From positions 1-64,000 of the forward strand of contig CALVHR010000002.1 in assembly GCA_944328495.1 (NCBI GenBank): 64,000 bases of DNA, in the 5' to 3' direction. Both the position numbers and the translations under genes were made by a program. The notes beneath the pieces are model-generated. The model worked only from the letters and a program-made list of their open reading frames with translations. It was not told the DNA's origin and ran no database searches. Position 1 is the stretch's first letter, and each line of letters begins with the position of its first letter. This stretch comes from an uncultured Clostridia bacterium. GTDB taxonomy: Bacteria > Bacillota > Clostridia > Christensenellales > Borkfalkiaceae. This document shows positions 50,949 through 58,510 of this stretch, in pieces.

Positions 50949-51836
50949 TTAACTCTCCCTCGAGCGCACATACTGCACAAGCGACTCGAAAAAAGAACAT
51001 TCAAAAGGCAATTCGCCCAAAAATTTCAGGCAATTCTCTTTATACGCTTCCGCAAGCTCGCGCGCCTTATCCATACCGTACAGGTTCACGCAAGACATCT
51101 TATTCTCTTTCGCATCTTTTCCGACTGTTTTCCCGAGCTTCTCAAACGAACCTTCCACATCGAGTATGTCGTCCGTGATCTGGAACAAAAAGCCGAAGTT
51201 GACGGCAAATTGTTCCAAAATGGAGCGTATGTTTTCGTCAACGCCATAAATATACGCCGGAACGACGACCGCGGATTGTATCATCTTCGCCGTCTTGTTG
51301 AGCACGATAAAATCGGCAACGCTTTTCCCGACATTCTCTCCGTCCTGATAAAAAAGATCTGCCGCCTGCCCGGCAACCATTCCGTATGGTCCCGCATTTT
51401 TGCAGATTTCCGAAACCCCGTTGATGTACGTTCTTCCCTTTTTGCATTCTTCGATGCAGATGGAAAATGCTTGACTTAACAGTGCGTCCCCCGCCAAAAT
51501 CGCCTGTCCTTCCCCGAATTTTTTGTGATTGGACGGCTGCCCGCGTCGAAAATCGTCGTTATCCATGGCGGGAAGATCGTCGTGAATGAGCGAATACGTG
51601 TGGATCATTTCCAGCGCGATCGCCAAAGGCAATACGTCCTGCGCCTTCCCTCCGAGCATCTGCGCACAAGCAAGCATCAACACGGGACGCAGCCGCTTTC
51701 CGCCAAGCAAAAGAGAATACCTGATGCTTTCATCCAGTATTTTCGGCTCAAAATGCGTCTGTTCGAGATACGCGGATAGCGCCTCTTCGAAAGCGTTTTT
51801 CAAGCCTTCGAGCTCTGTTTTAAAGTTCGTATCCAA
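50949..51836 (-). CDS. ispA: Polyprenyl (farnesyl/geranyl) diphosphate synthase
   Basis: A 295-residue all-helical trans-prenyltransferase that condenses IPP with allylic diphosphates. The first Asp-rich motif DDLPAMDNDDFRRG is near residue 85, and the second DDILDVEGSFEKLG near 230. GGKRLRPVLMLA is the usual start of the fold. Product length cannot be told from the sequence, but the position in the nusB-folD-ispA-tlyA cluster supports farnesyl diphosphate synthase. The start is TTG at 51836, with GGAGTTAAATTT upstream. dxs, the usual next gene in Bacillus, is missing. Confidence 0.92.
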   Translation of the reverse strand: MDTNFKTELEGLKNAFEEALSAYLEQTHFEPKILDESIRYSLLLGGKRLRPVLMLACAQMLGGKAQDVLPLAIALEMIHTYSLIHDDLPAMDNDDFRRGQPSNHKKFGEGQAILAGDALLSQAFSICIEECKKGRTYINGVSEICKNAGPYGMVAGQAADLFYQDGENVGKSVADFIVLNKTAKMIQSAVVVPAYIYGVDENIRSILEQFAVNFGFLFQITDDILDVEGSFEKLGKTVGKDAKENKMSCVNLYGMDKARELAEAYKENCLKFLGELPFECSFFESLVQYVRSRES

Positions 51837-51840
51837 AAAT

Positions 51841-52686
51841 TTAACTCCTTGACGCCGCCAAAACAGTATTATAAAGCAACATGGTGATCGTCATCGGCCC
51901 AACACCGCCGGGAACCGGTGTAATATAGGAAGCCTTGTCCTTCACAGCCGCAAAATCCACATCGCCGCAAAGCTTGCCGTTCTCGTCACGGTCCATCCCC
52001 ACGTCGATCACAACGGCCCCCTCTTTGACCATATCCGCGCCGACAAACTTTGCCCGCCCGATCGCAACGACAAGAATGTCTGCCTGCGCGCAAATCTCTT
52101 TCAGATCATGCGTCTTGCTGTGACAAACCGTGACCGTTGCATCCGCGTTGAGCAGTAACATCGCCATAGGCTTTCCGACAATATTCGACCTGCCCAGTAC
52201 AACAGCCCTCTTGCCTTTGGGGTCGATCTTGTATTCCTCCAACATCTTCATCACCCCGTAAGGCGTGCAAGAAACAATGGTTTCGCGGTTCATGGCAAGA
52301 TTGCCGATATTCTCTGCACAAAAACCGTCCACATCCTTCGACGGCGGAATCAACCGCAGAATTTTCCGCTCGTTTAAATGTTTCGGAAGCGGAAGCTGTA
52401 CAAGAATGCCGTGCACATTCTCCGCCGCGACCAACTCCTCGATCAGTGAGGAAAGCTGCTCTTCGCTCGTGTTTTCGGGAAGCTTGTACGAATAGGAACG
52501 GATGCCCACCTCTTCGCAAGCCTTGATCTTATTGCGAACATATACCTGCGAAGCGGGATCTTCTCCGACCAGAACCACGGCAAGACCTATGTCCTTGCCG
52601 CGCTCCGCACGGTACGCCGCAACCCGTTCTTTCAATTCTCCGCGCATTTTTACCGCAAGCGCCTTTCCGTCAATCAGAATACTCAT
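51841..52686 (-). CDS. folD: Bifunctional methylenetetrahydrofolate dehydrogenase/cyclohydrolase FolD
   Basis: A 281-residue enzyme interconverting methylene-, methenyl- and 10-formyl-tetrahydrofolate. The active-site motif YVRNKIKACEEVGI (catalytic Lys), QLPLPKHLNE, PSKDVDGF, GRSNIVGKP and PGGVGPMTITML are all present. It overlaps nusB by four bases. GGAGAAGAGAA precedes the start codon. Confidence 0.96.
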   Translation of the reverse strand: MSILIDGKALAVKMRGELKERVAAYRAERGKDIGLAVVLVGEDPASQVYVRNKIKACEEVGIRSYSYKLPENTSEEQLSSLIEELVAAENVHGILVQLPLPKHLNERKILRLIPPSKDVDGFCAENIGNLAMNRETIVSCTPYGVMKMLEEYKIDPKGKRAVVLGRSNIVGKPMAMLLLNADATVTVCHSKTHDLKEICAQADILVVAIGRAKFVGADMVKEGAVVIDVGMDRDENGKLCGDVDFAAVKDKASYITPVPGGVGPMTITMLLYNTVLAASRS

Positions 52687-53087
52687 TTCTCTTCTCCTTT
52701 GCCGATAAACGTCGCGAGAACCCCGTTCACGTAACCGACGCTCTTCTCCGTTGAATATTTTTTTGCCAGCCCGACCGCTTCATCGATCGCTACAATGTCC
52801 GGCACATCGTCTATATAGCGGATCTCTGCCATCGCCATCAAAAGCAGGCTCTTGTCCACCGGAAACATCCGCTTTTCCGAAAATCCGATCGAAAGCTTGT
52901 CCAACTCGGATAAAAGCTCTTCTTTATGCGAAAAGACGCACTTCACCAAAACTTCGGCGTATGCTTGTTCCTCCTCGTCAAGCGCAAACGCTTTATATAC
53001 GCCGCGCCGAAAAGAGTCGCTGTCCCCGTCATGAAACAGCGATGCAAAAATGATCTTGAATGCACATTCGCGCGATTTGCTTCTCAT
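52683..53087 (-). CDS. nusB: Transcription antitermination factor NusB
   Basis: A 134-residue all-helical RNA-binding factor that, with NusE/S10, promotes rRNA transcription. The N-terminal RSKSRECAFKIIFASLFH and the C-terminal VAIDEAVGLAKKYSTEKSVGYVNGVL pattern (Ala/Glu-rich helix with K.Y...s..FVNGVL) match the family. The start at 53087 is chosen by homology; the ribosome site is weak. A stable hairpin precedes the gene. Confidence 0.9.
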   Translation of the reverse strand: MRSKSRECAFKIIFASLFHDGDSDSFRRGVYKAFALDEEEQAYAEVLVKCVFSHKEELLSELDKLSIGFSEKRMFPVDKSLLLMAMAEIRYIDDVPDIVAIDEAVGLAKKYSTEKSVGYVNGVLATFIGKGEEK

Positions 53088-53111
53088 ACCAAAACCCGTA
53101 AAAAATTTAAT

Positions 53112-53140
53112 ATTTCCCCTCGTTGCAAACGAGGGGAAAT
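53112..53140 (-). terminator. Hairpin between yqhY and nusB
   Basis: A perfect 13-bp stem (53112-53124 with 53128-53140) and 3-nt loop is followed on the minus strand by ATTAAATTTTTT. It may act as a leaky terminator, adjusting yqhY against the genes downstream, or as an mRNA boundary. Confidence 0.55.
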
Positions 53141-53151
53141 CCTTTCTTCCT

Positions 53152-53496
53152 TTAAATTTGTTCCGCCGCGTGATCGCCCAGAAAATCGACGCCGACCACA
53201 AATACGTCCACTTTGGCAACCTTATATTTAGTCATTGCCTCCACGTTGTGCTTCACCGTCTCCTGGATCTTGAACGCGACGTCCGGTACATTGTAACCGT
53301 AGTCGACTTTTACGGAAATATCCGCGTAAATCCCGTCTTTTTCAAAATATAATTTCAAACCTTTTTTCTTGCCCGCGAGCAACTCCACGCCCTCTACTTC
53401 GGACACTGCGAGATTCACGATCCCCGTAACGATACCCGAATTGTAAGAAACCTTACCCTTCTGCCCGTCCGACGGAACTTGCTTAAATATAGACAT
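53152..53496 (-). CDS. yqhY: Asp23/Gls24 family protein YqhY
   Basis: A 114-residue Asp23-family protein: GKVSYNSGIVTGIVNLAVSEVEGVELLAG and ADISVKVDYGYNVPDVAFKIQETVKHNVEAMT are typical. In Bacillus, YqhY adjusts acetyl-CoA carboxylase and lies in accB-accC-yqhY; accBC is missing here. It precedes nusB as in most Clostridia. GGAGAGAAACGA precedes the start codon. Confidence 0.93.
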   Translation of the reverse strand: MSIFKQVPSDGQKGKVSYNSGIVTGIVNLAVSEVEGVELLAGKKKGLKLYFEKDGIYADISVKVDYGYNVPDVAFKIQETVKHNVEAMTKYKVAKVDVFVVGVDFLGDHAAEQI

Positions 53497-53527
53497 TCGT
53501 TTCTCTCCAAAAGATTTTCTTAGAAGT

Positions 53528-53555
53528 ATTATAACACATTTTTCTGCATTTGAAC
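53528..53555 (-). promoter_or_regulatory. Promoter of yqhY-nusB-folD-ispA-tlyA
   Basis: On the minus strand GTTCAA (53550-53555) and TATAAT (53528-53533) are 16 bp apart, with a TG just before the -10. It allows vegetative expression of these genes independent of the sporulation operon upstream. Confidence 0.6.
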
Positions 53556-53565
53556 AGTGTTTTTT

Positions 53566-54054
53566 TTAACTTTCCGAATGAATCGGCATAATATTTACAT
53601 TCGCAGGGTCACATCCGGCCTCTTCCGTAAGAATATTGTATATGGAGAGGAAATCATTATACGCAAGTTCGTTCGCATTCACAAACACGTTTACATTGTC
53701 CGAATCCAAACCGATACTCACGACCGCATCGGGATAGCCCAGCGACTTGATGTACGTTTCCAGCAAAAGTTCCCGCTCCATCATCTCCACGATTTGCAGT
53801 TTGAGCGCCATCGCCTCTTCATACGATTCGCTCCCTGCCTCCGTATCTTCCAAAATGGCATCCAGCTGCAAAAGCTCTTCGTTGCGCGTCGTCAATCGCT
53901 CCGTGCGATAGGTGGAAAAATAATTCGCCGTCGTCACATCGTTCCCCTCTGCATTCCCCGATACCGTTCCGGCCAATACAAAGTTGAATACCGCCGTAAC
54001 GGCAAGCAACAGCACAAGCCCCGACATGATCACGATCTTCTTTGTTCTCGACAT
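53566..54054 (-). CDS. spoIIIAH: Stage III sporulation protein AH
   Basis: A 162-residue bitopic protein: N-terminal membrane helix (about 7-29) and an extracytoplasmic domain of the YscJ/ring-building type with the repeating ERELLLETYIKSLGYPDAVVSIG pattern. In B. subtilis it contacts SpoIIQ across the intermembrane space to form the feeding-tube channel. The start at 54054 has AAGGAG ten bases upstream; a GTG three codons earlier is too close. Last gene of the spoIIIA operon. Confidence 0.92.
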   Translation of the reverse strand: MSRTKKIVIMSGLVLLLAVTAVFNFVLAGTVSGNAEGNDVTTANYFSTYRTERLTTRNEELLQLDAILEDTEAGSESYEEAMALKLQIVEMMERELLLETYIKSLGYPDAVVSIGLDSDNVNVFVNANELAYNDFLSIYNILTEEAGCDPANVNIMPIHSES

Positions 54055-54082
54055 TGTTTTCACTCTCCTTCATTTTCTGTTT

Positions 54083-54580
54083 TTATTTGTCGATGTCTTT
54101 TGTGTATACCTTGATTAAACTTTGGTTGATATTCAGAACGGACGCCGCCGCTTCCAAAAGAGCAAACCTTACGCTTAAATTGTCCGCTCCCTCGGCTACG
54201 ATCAGCACTCCCGTTATTTCCGGATTCAATTCTTCCAAAACAATGACTTCGCCGCCCGATAGCACGGGCACCGTCGTCACGCTTCCGTCTTCGCCTACCG
54301 TCGTCTCCGTCGCTATTACCTTTTCACCCGCCGACTGCGCCGTGATAAATACCTCTACATTCCCTGCCCCATCGATCTGAGACAACACCTGCCCCAACCG
54401 CACTTCCAGCGCCGCGGCATACGTCGTTTCTTCCGCTGCGTCTTCCCCATCCTTTGAAGTAAAGTAAGAAAGCATCAATGCCGCTACCACTACCGCAAGA
54501 ATCAATACGGTCAGCACTTCAAGTACTTTTCCCGTTCGCAATTTCGATTTCAGATTTTTCGACGCATTGCTTTCACTCAT
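54083..54580 (-). CDS. spoIIIAG: Stage III sporulation protein AG
   Basis: A 165-residue bitopic protein: a short basic cytoplasmic part, one membrane helix (about 22-41) and a ring-building extracytoplasmic domain with RLGQVLSQIDGAGNVEVFIT and GVLIVAEGADNLSVRFALLEAAASVL. In B. subtilis SpoIIIAG forms a large 30-fold ring of the sporulation secretion complex. GAGG precedes the ATG at 54580, which overlaps spoIIIAF by 8 bp. Confidence 0.92.
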   Translation of the reverse strand: MSESNASKNLKSKLRTGKVLEVLTVLILAVVVAALMLSYFTSKDGEDAAEETTYAAALEVRLGQVLSQIDGAGNVEVFITAQSAGEKVIATETTVGEDGSVTTVPVLSGGEVIVLEELNPEITGVLIVAEGADNLSVRFALLEAAASVLNINQSLIKVYTKDIDK

Positions 54581-55052
54581 ATACATCAACCTCTGCCGAA
54601 ATCATTCCGGAAATATGTTCCCTGATTTGCTCTATAACAAATATATGCTCATCTTCTTCATATATTCCGAAATCTTCGATTTTTATTTTGACCTGCGTGA
54701 CTTTATACGCGTAATCGACAAAATCCCACAAAACTTCCGCACTCGCCCGCACCCCGAATTCCTCACTTACATATTCACACCAAGCGGCTTCTTCCTCTTC
54801 CGCTCTCCGTGAAAAGACATACGAAATAAATTCTTCGTCCAACGCCGTCTCTTGCGCGTCTGTCTCAGGAAGCTTTACGTTACCGTCTTTCCATGACACA
54901 ACAAAGGAGAACAGCGGCATTGTCACCACGAACAGACAAAACAGCCGCAAAATGCCCTGAATAAATTTCCCGAGCTTTCCCTCGGGCAACAAGATCGCAA
55001 CAAGCGCGGATAAAATAACGGCGCCGCACACGCTCAGAATATAAGCCTGCAT
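54573..55052 (-). CDS. spoIIIAF: Stage III sporulation protein AF
   Basis: A 159-residue protein with two N-terminal membrane helices (about 4-24 and 34-52) separated by PEGKLGKFIQGIL, and a soluble C-terminal domain resembling a ring-building motif. It overlaps spoIIIAG and follows spoIIIAE with a one-base gap. In model species it belongs to the mother-cell membrane complex. Confidence 0.88.
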   Translation of the reverse strand: MQAYILSVCGAVILSALVAILLPEGKLGKFIQGILRLFCLFVVTMPLFSFVVSWKDGNVKLPETDAQETALDEEFISYVFSRRAEEEEAAWCEYVSEEFGVRASAEVLWDFVDYAYKVTQVKIKIEDFGIYEEDEHIFVIEQIREHISGMISAEVDVYE

Positions 55053-55053
55053 G

Positions 55054-56358
55054 TTAAAACAACGTGTTCGAAGAACAGATCAATAGCAATACGGTTACAA
55101 AATACATAAAACCGACGGCAAGCAAGCCCGCAATAAAATAGTTGACCGTACCCGAAAGCGAGGATAGAAACTCTGAAATTCCCGTATCTCCCACCGGCTC
55201 CGCTACCGCCGCGGACAATTTTAAAAATAAATTGTACGCAATCAACTGTACAAGCGGCACGGCAAGAACGATCGCCAATAATATGATCCCGCATGACCCG
55301 ACCGAATTTTTGATCAAAACACTGCCCGCCACAACCAAATCAAGGCCGCTGCCCAAAAAGCCTCCGATAATCGGCACAGAATTGCTGACCGCATACTTTG
55401 CCGCTTTAAAAGACAACCCGTCATAAGTCGCAGACGTAATGCCCTGCACCGTCAGAAATACCGTAAACGCCGCCAGCGAAATGCCGAGCGTCCACTTGAT
55501 AATGCCGGCAAACAGCGCAGAAAATTTTTTGATTTTGATCTCTTTGCTCATACTTGCAACCATATTCAGCACGCAAATAAGCGATGCCAGCGGAAAAACC
55601 ACTCCCGCTATGATCTGCACCACAATCTCGCTTAAAAACAAGACCGCCGGCTGATACACGGCAACAGAAACACTTCCTCCGCTCGTAGCGATCAGCGTTA
55701 AAAGCACAGGAAATACTGCCTGCATTTGCTCCCGCATGGATGTAACGGCCGATATGCAATCGGCGACCGCACCCGAGAGCGAACTTAAAATCAATACCAA
55801 CACAGCCGCGTAACTCGCAAAAAAAATAATTTTTGTGCTTCCGTTTTCCGCAAACGAGCTTTTGAATTGCTGCAAAAGTCCGCACAGCACCGCAATCGCC
55901 GCAATTACGCAAAAAGTCGGCAGCAACCCCGACAATTTTCCGAATGCCAACGACAGCACGTATGACAAAGTATTCGAATAATCCATGGAAAAGTCACCGT
56001 TGATGATCGCAAGAATTTGGTCCTTAAAACTTTTCCCGAATAATTCGCGCTGCTCTTCGCTCAAAGAATCCAAGTATTTTTGCAACTCTTCCGTATCCAG
56101 ATTGGAAAGAATTTCTTCTATATTGATCTGCAGTTCACTCTCCTGTGTCTCTTCGCCCTCCTCTTCCGACGTTTCCGAGCCGCCCTCTGCTGCTCCGTCT
56201 GCCTGCTCTTGATCCATAACCCCTTCCGAAGAAACCGAACAAATAAAATTTTCCGTGCTCTTTTTGAAAGCAACCTGCGGCGCATCGACCGATGCGCACG
56301 CACAAATTGACAGAATCAGCAGAATAAGCACTGCCGCCACAGGTATTATTTTTTTCAT
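55054..56358 (-). CDS. spoIIIAE: Stage III sporulation protein AE
   Basis: A 434-residue polytopic membrane protein. An N-terminal hydrophobic signal (about 2-22) is followed by a Glu/Ser-rich segment (about 50-75) and a helical extracytoplasmic stretch containing NLDTEELQKYLDSLSEEQ; eight or so hydrophobic segments fill about 120-430, with PIIGGFLGSGLDLVVAG as a recognisable core. SpoIIIAE is the largest membrane component, thought to form the channel base. ATG at 56358 (GGAG eight bases upstream) is preferred to a GTG one codon earlier; it overlaps the AD stop. Confidence 0.93.
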   Translation of the reverse strand: MKKIIPVAAVLILLILSICACASVDAPQVAFKKSTENFICSVSSEGVMDQEQADGAAEGGSETSEEEGEETQESELQINIEEILSNLDTEELQKYLDSLSEEQRELFGKSFKDQILAIINGDFSMDYSNTLSYVLSLAFGKLSGLLPTFCVIAAIAVLCGLLQQFKSSFAENGSTKIIFFASYAAVLVLILSSLSGAVADCISAVTSMREQMQAVFPVLLTLIATSGGSVSVAVYQPAVLFLSEIVVQIIAGVVFPLASLICVLNMVASMSKEIKIKKFSALFAGIIKWTLGISLAAFTVFLTVQGITSATYDGLSFKAAKYAVSNSVPIIGGFLGSGLDLVVAGSVLIKNSVGSCGIILLAIVLAVPLVQLIAYNLFLKLSAAVAEPVGDTGISEFLSSLSGTVNYFIAGLLAVGFMYFVTVLLLICSSNTLF

Positions 56359-56750
56359 CACATCAGCTCCAAAAATGCGCCGATCAGCCCGATCATGCTC
56401 CGTATGATCGGCAAAGAAACGGAAAAAATCACCACTTTCCCCGCAAACACCAGCTTGTCCGCAATGCTTTTCGACCCAAAATCTTCTATGATCCCTGCGG
56501 CGAATTCAATCAGATACCCGACAGCCACGATTTTTAAAATAATTTTGATCAAAGACTGATCGATCCCCGTCTTTTCCCCGATCTCCGCAAACACCGAAAA
56601 CGTCTCCGCAAACAGATCGATGGAAAATATCAGAATTATGACACATCCCGCCACCGTGACCGCAAAGGAAAGTTCCGGTTTGCTGCTCCGCAGCAATATT
56701 GCCGCAATCGCCGTCACCAACCCCACCCCGATCACTTTGATAAGTTCCAT
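56358..56750 (-). CDS. spoIIIAD: Stage III sporulation protein AD
   Basis: A 130-residue integral membrane protein with four hydrophobic stretches; LLRSSKPELSFAVTVAGCVIIL and the GIIEDFGSKSIADKLVFAGKV segment are the family features. It begins two bases after spoIIIAC and overlaps spoIIIAE by one base. SpoIIIAC and AD are related to each other and are small core proteins of the complex. Confidence 0.92.
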   Translation of the reverse strand: MELIKVIGVGLVTAIAAILLRSSKPELSFAVTVAGCVIILIFSIDLFAETFSVFAEIGEKTGIDQSLIKIILKIVAVGYLIEFAAGIIEDFGSKSIADKLVFAGKVVIFSVSLPIIRSMIGLIGAFLELM

Positions 56751-56752
56751 AC

Positions 56753-56950
56753 TTAAAATAAATCAAATATACTCCGAATGGAATCAAAAAGCTCTGCAAC
56801 CATATCCAACACCACCGTCAACACAATGATCAGCCCCGCAAGACTTACGATCGTAGCAATATCCTCTCGGTCCGATTTTTTCAAAATCTGACAGACAATC
56901 GTTACTATGATCCCGACTGCCGCAATCTTAAATATGATATCGATGTTCAT
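56753..56950 (-). CDS. spoIIIAC: Stage III sporulation protein AC
   Basis: A 65-residue protein of two membrane helices (about 4-25 and 33-55) with the family's ILKKSDREDIATIVSLAGL loop. Usual length is 65-68. It is 14 nt after spoIIIAB. Confidence 0.93.
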   Translation of the reverse strand: MNIDIIFKIAAVGIIVTIVCQILKKSDREDIATIVSLAGLIIVLTVVLDMVAELFDSIRSIFDLF

Positions 56951-56964
56951 CCGCTCCTCCGCTC

Positions 56965-57435
56965 TTACACGATGAGTATCACAAGTATCAGCCCCGCAAG
57001 AAATCCGAGTTTTAAATACAGCGAAAAATATCGTTTATACGCATCTTCGCTCGCACGGCGGCGCTCCCCGATCTCTTGCCGGACCGCCGAAAGATATGTC
57101 TTTTGCGACGCCGCATCACTCTTGCCGATCATGAAAAAATAATCGTGCAAAAATTTTTGCTCATCCTCTTTCAGATAGGGGTAATCATAACATTCTGTCT
57201 CAAAATCACTGCCCTTTTTCACTTCAAGCATCTTTTTAAAATCCCCGCTGAATTCATACTTTTCCAAAAATGCGGGTAGCGGAATCTTAGTATAACTCAC
57301 TTCGTTCACAAGCCGCTCGTTGAACAAGTTCAAATTATAGAAAAAATCAAAGCGCTGTTTGTATTTACGCGTCAAAAGATAGGAACAGCACACGCAGAGC
57401 GCAAGCACGCCCGCACACAATATCAGCTTCAGCAC
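56965..57435 (-). CDS. spoIIIAB: Stage III sporulation protein AB
   Basis: A 156-residue protein with membrane helices at each end (about 2-19 and 140-155) and a cytoplasmic helical middle (FNERLVNEVSYTKIPLPAFLEK), typical of SpoIIIAB. The start is GTG at 57435, overlapping spoIIIAA by seven bases. Confidence 0.9.
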   Translation of the reverse strand: MLKLILCAGVLALCVCCSYLLTRKYKQRFDFFYNLNLFNERLVNEVSYTKIPLPAFLEKYEFSGDFKKMLEVKKGSDFETECYDYPYLKEDEQKFLHDYFFMIGKSDAASQKTYLSAVRQEIGERRRASEDAYKRYFSLYLKLGFLAGLILVILIV

Positions 57436-58334
57436 GGCTCATATACAGGAGAAAGATCCTGCCCGTAAATACCTGCAACTTTCCCGATCGCATCCGAGCT
57501 CAATGCAATATAGTAGTCGAACAGCTTTTCTTCGACCGCACGCCCGAATACCGGAGATGCCTGCATTGCGGCAATGTCTCGAAAATGCGCCGATGCGATC
57601 ACGCACACCCCGCCTCGAACACACGCGGCGACGGCATCGATCTCTTCCTCAGATACAAGCTCGTCCGTTACGATCAAATCGGGCCGCATTGCGCGTACCG
57701 CCGCGGAAAGTGCATCTTTTTTATAAGAATAACGTACAATATCCGAAAACGCACCGGTGTTCAACGAAAAATCTCTGTACGCGGCGCTGATTTCGTTTCG
57801 CTCGTCGTTGATCAGAATATTTATCAGCCGCTTTGACGATATCAGCCGGGTCAGATCACGCAAAATCGTCGTCTTCCCTCTGCCGGGCGGCGAAATCAAC
57901 AACGCACTGGCGATCTTCTCCCGAAAACATACACGTTCGATCAGTTCCCCGCACCCCGGCACCTCGTGCGGGACCCGAATATTCAAAGAAGTGACTTCCT
58001 TTACCGTAAACGTCTTTCCGTTTTCGTACACAAAAATGCCGGCAAGCCCGATACGCTCACCGTTCGATCCTGTCAAAAAACCCTGGCGCAACTGTTCGGT
58101 CACCGAATACACGGAAAACTCGCTTGCACGATAAATGATCGTTTCTATTTCCGAGTAACTGCATACAAGCGCCGCACCGATGTGTTCGGTCGTACCGTTT
58201 GATCCCAAAAAAGTATACTCTCCGCCGTAGTTGATCACGACCGGCTTGTTGGCGCGAACCCGCAGTTCATACACGAGCTGCATGTTCACGTGCGTCAGCG
58301 CGCGCCGAAGGTTGTCCGTCAGAAAATCAAGCAT
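57429..58334 (-). CDS. spoIIIAA: Stage III sporulation protein AA (ATPase)
   Basis: A 301-residue cytoplasmic secretion-type ATPase. Walker A SPPGRGKTTILRDLTRL is near residue 147, and DLIVTDELVSEEEIDAV holds the Walker B/catalytic Glu. It powers the SpoIIIA complex in the mother cell. The start at 58334 follows GGGGATAAAT. First gene of the operon, behind a sigma-E-like promoter. Confidence 0.95.
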   Translation of the reverse strand: MLDFLTDNLRRALTHVNMQLVYELRVRANKPVVINYGGEYTFLGSNGTTEHIGAALVCSYSEIETIIYRASEFSVYSVTEQLRQGFLTGSNGERIGLAGIFVYENGKTFTVKEVTSLNIRVPHEVPGCGELIERVCFREKIASALLISPPGRGKTTILRDLTRLISSKRLINILINDERNEISAAYRDFSLNTGAFSDIVRYSYKKDALSAAVRAMRPDLIVTDELVSEEEIDAVAACVRGGVCVIASAHFRDIAAMQASPVFGRAVEEKLFDYYIALSSDAIGKVAGIYGQDLSPVYEPC

Positions 58335-58362
58335 ATTTATCCCCTTCCCTTTGTGTCTGTAT

Positions 58363-58392
58363 ATTGTATGAATAACCCTCGCGCCGATATTC
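58363..58392 (-). promoter_or_regulatory. Sigma-E promoter of the spoIIIA operon
   Basis: On the minus strand GAATATC (58386-58392) and CATACAAT (58363-58370) are separated by 15 bp. The -10 matches the sigma-E consensus CATACAMT exactly and the -35 differs at one position. It lies 29 bp before the spoIIIAA start; the same operon is sigma-E controlled in B. subtilis. Confidence 0.8.
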
Positions 58393-58426
58393 CGCCAAAA
58401 TCAAAATTTTGCCGCACAAAATATTT

Positions 58427-58452
58427 AAGCCCTGCAAATTTTTGCAGGGCTT
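58427..58452 (-). terminator. Second hairpin upstream of spoIIIAA
   Basis: A perfect 12-bp stem (58427-58438 with 58441-58452; A/T pairs near the apex will open as loop) follows the rny terminator and is itself followed by AAATATTTTG on the minus strand. It probably insulates spoIIIA from vegetative readthrough. Confidence 0.5.
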
Positions 58453-58468
58453 GCCTATACCAAAAAAA

Positions 58469-58495
58469 ACAAGGAACGGAAAATCCGTCCCTTGT
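58469..58495 (-). terminator. Terminator of rny
   Basis: On the minus strand ACAAGGGACGGA pairs with TCCGTTCCTTGT (12 bp, one G-U) around a 3-nt loop and is followed by eight U residues, 15 nt beyond the rny stop codon. Confidence 0.9.
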
Positions 58496-58510
58496 CTGTA
58501 TCACATTCAA

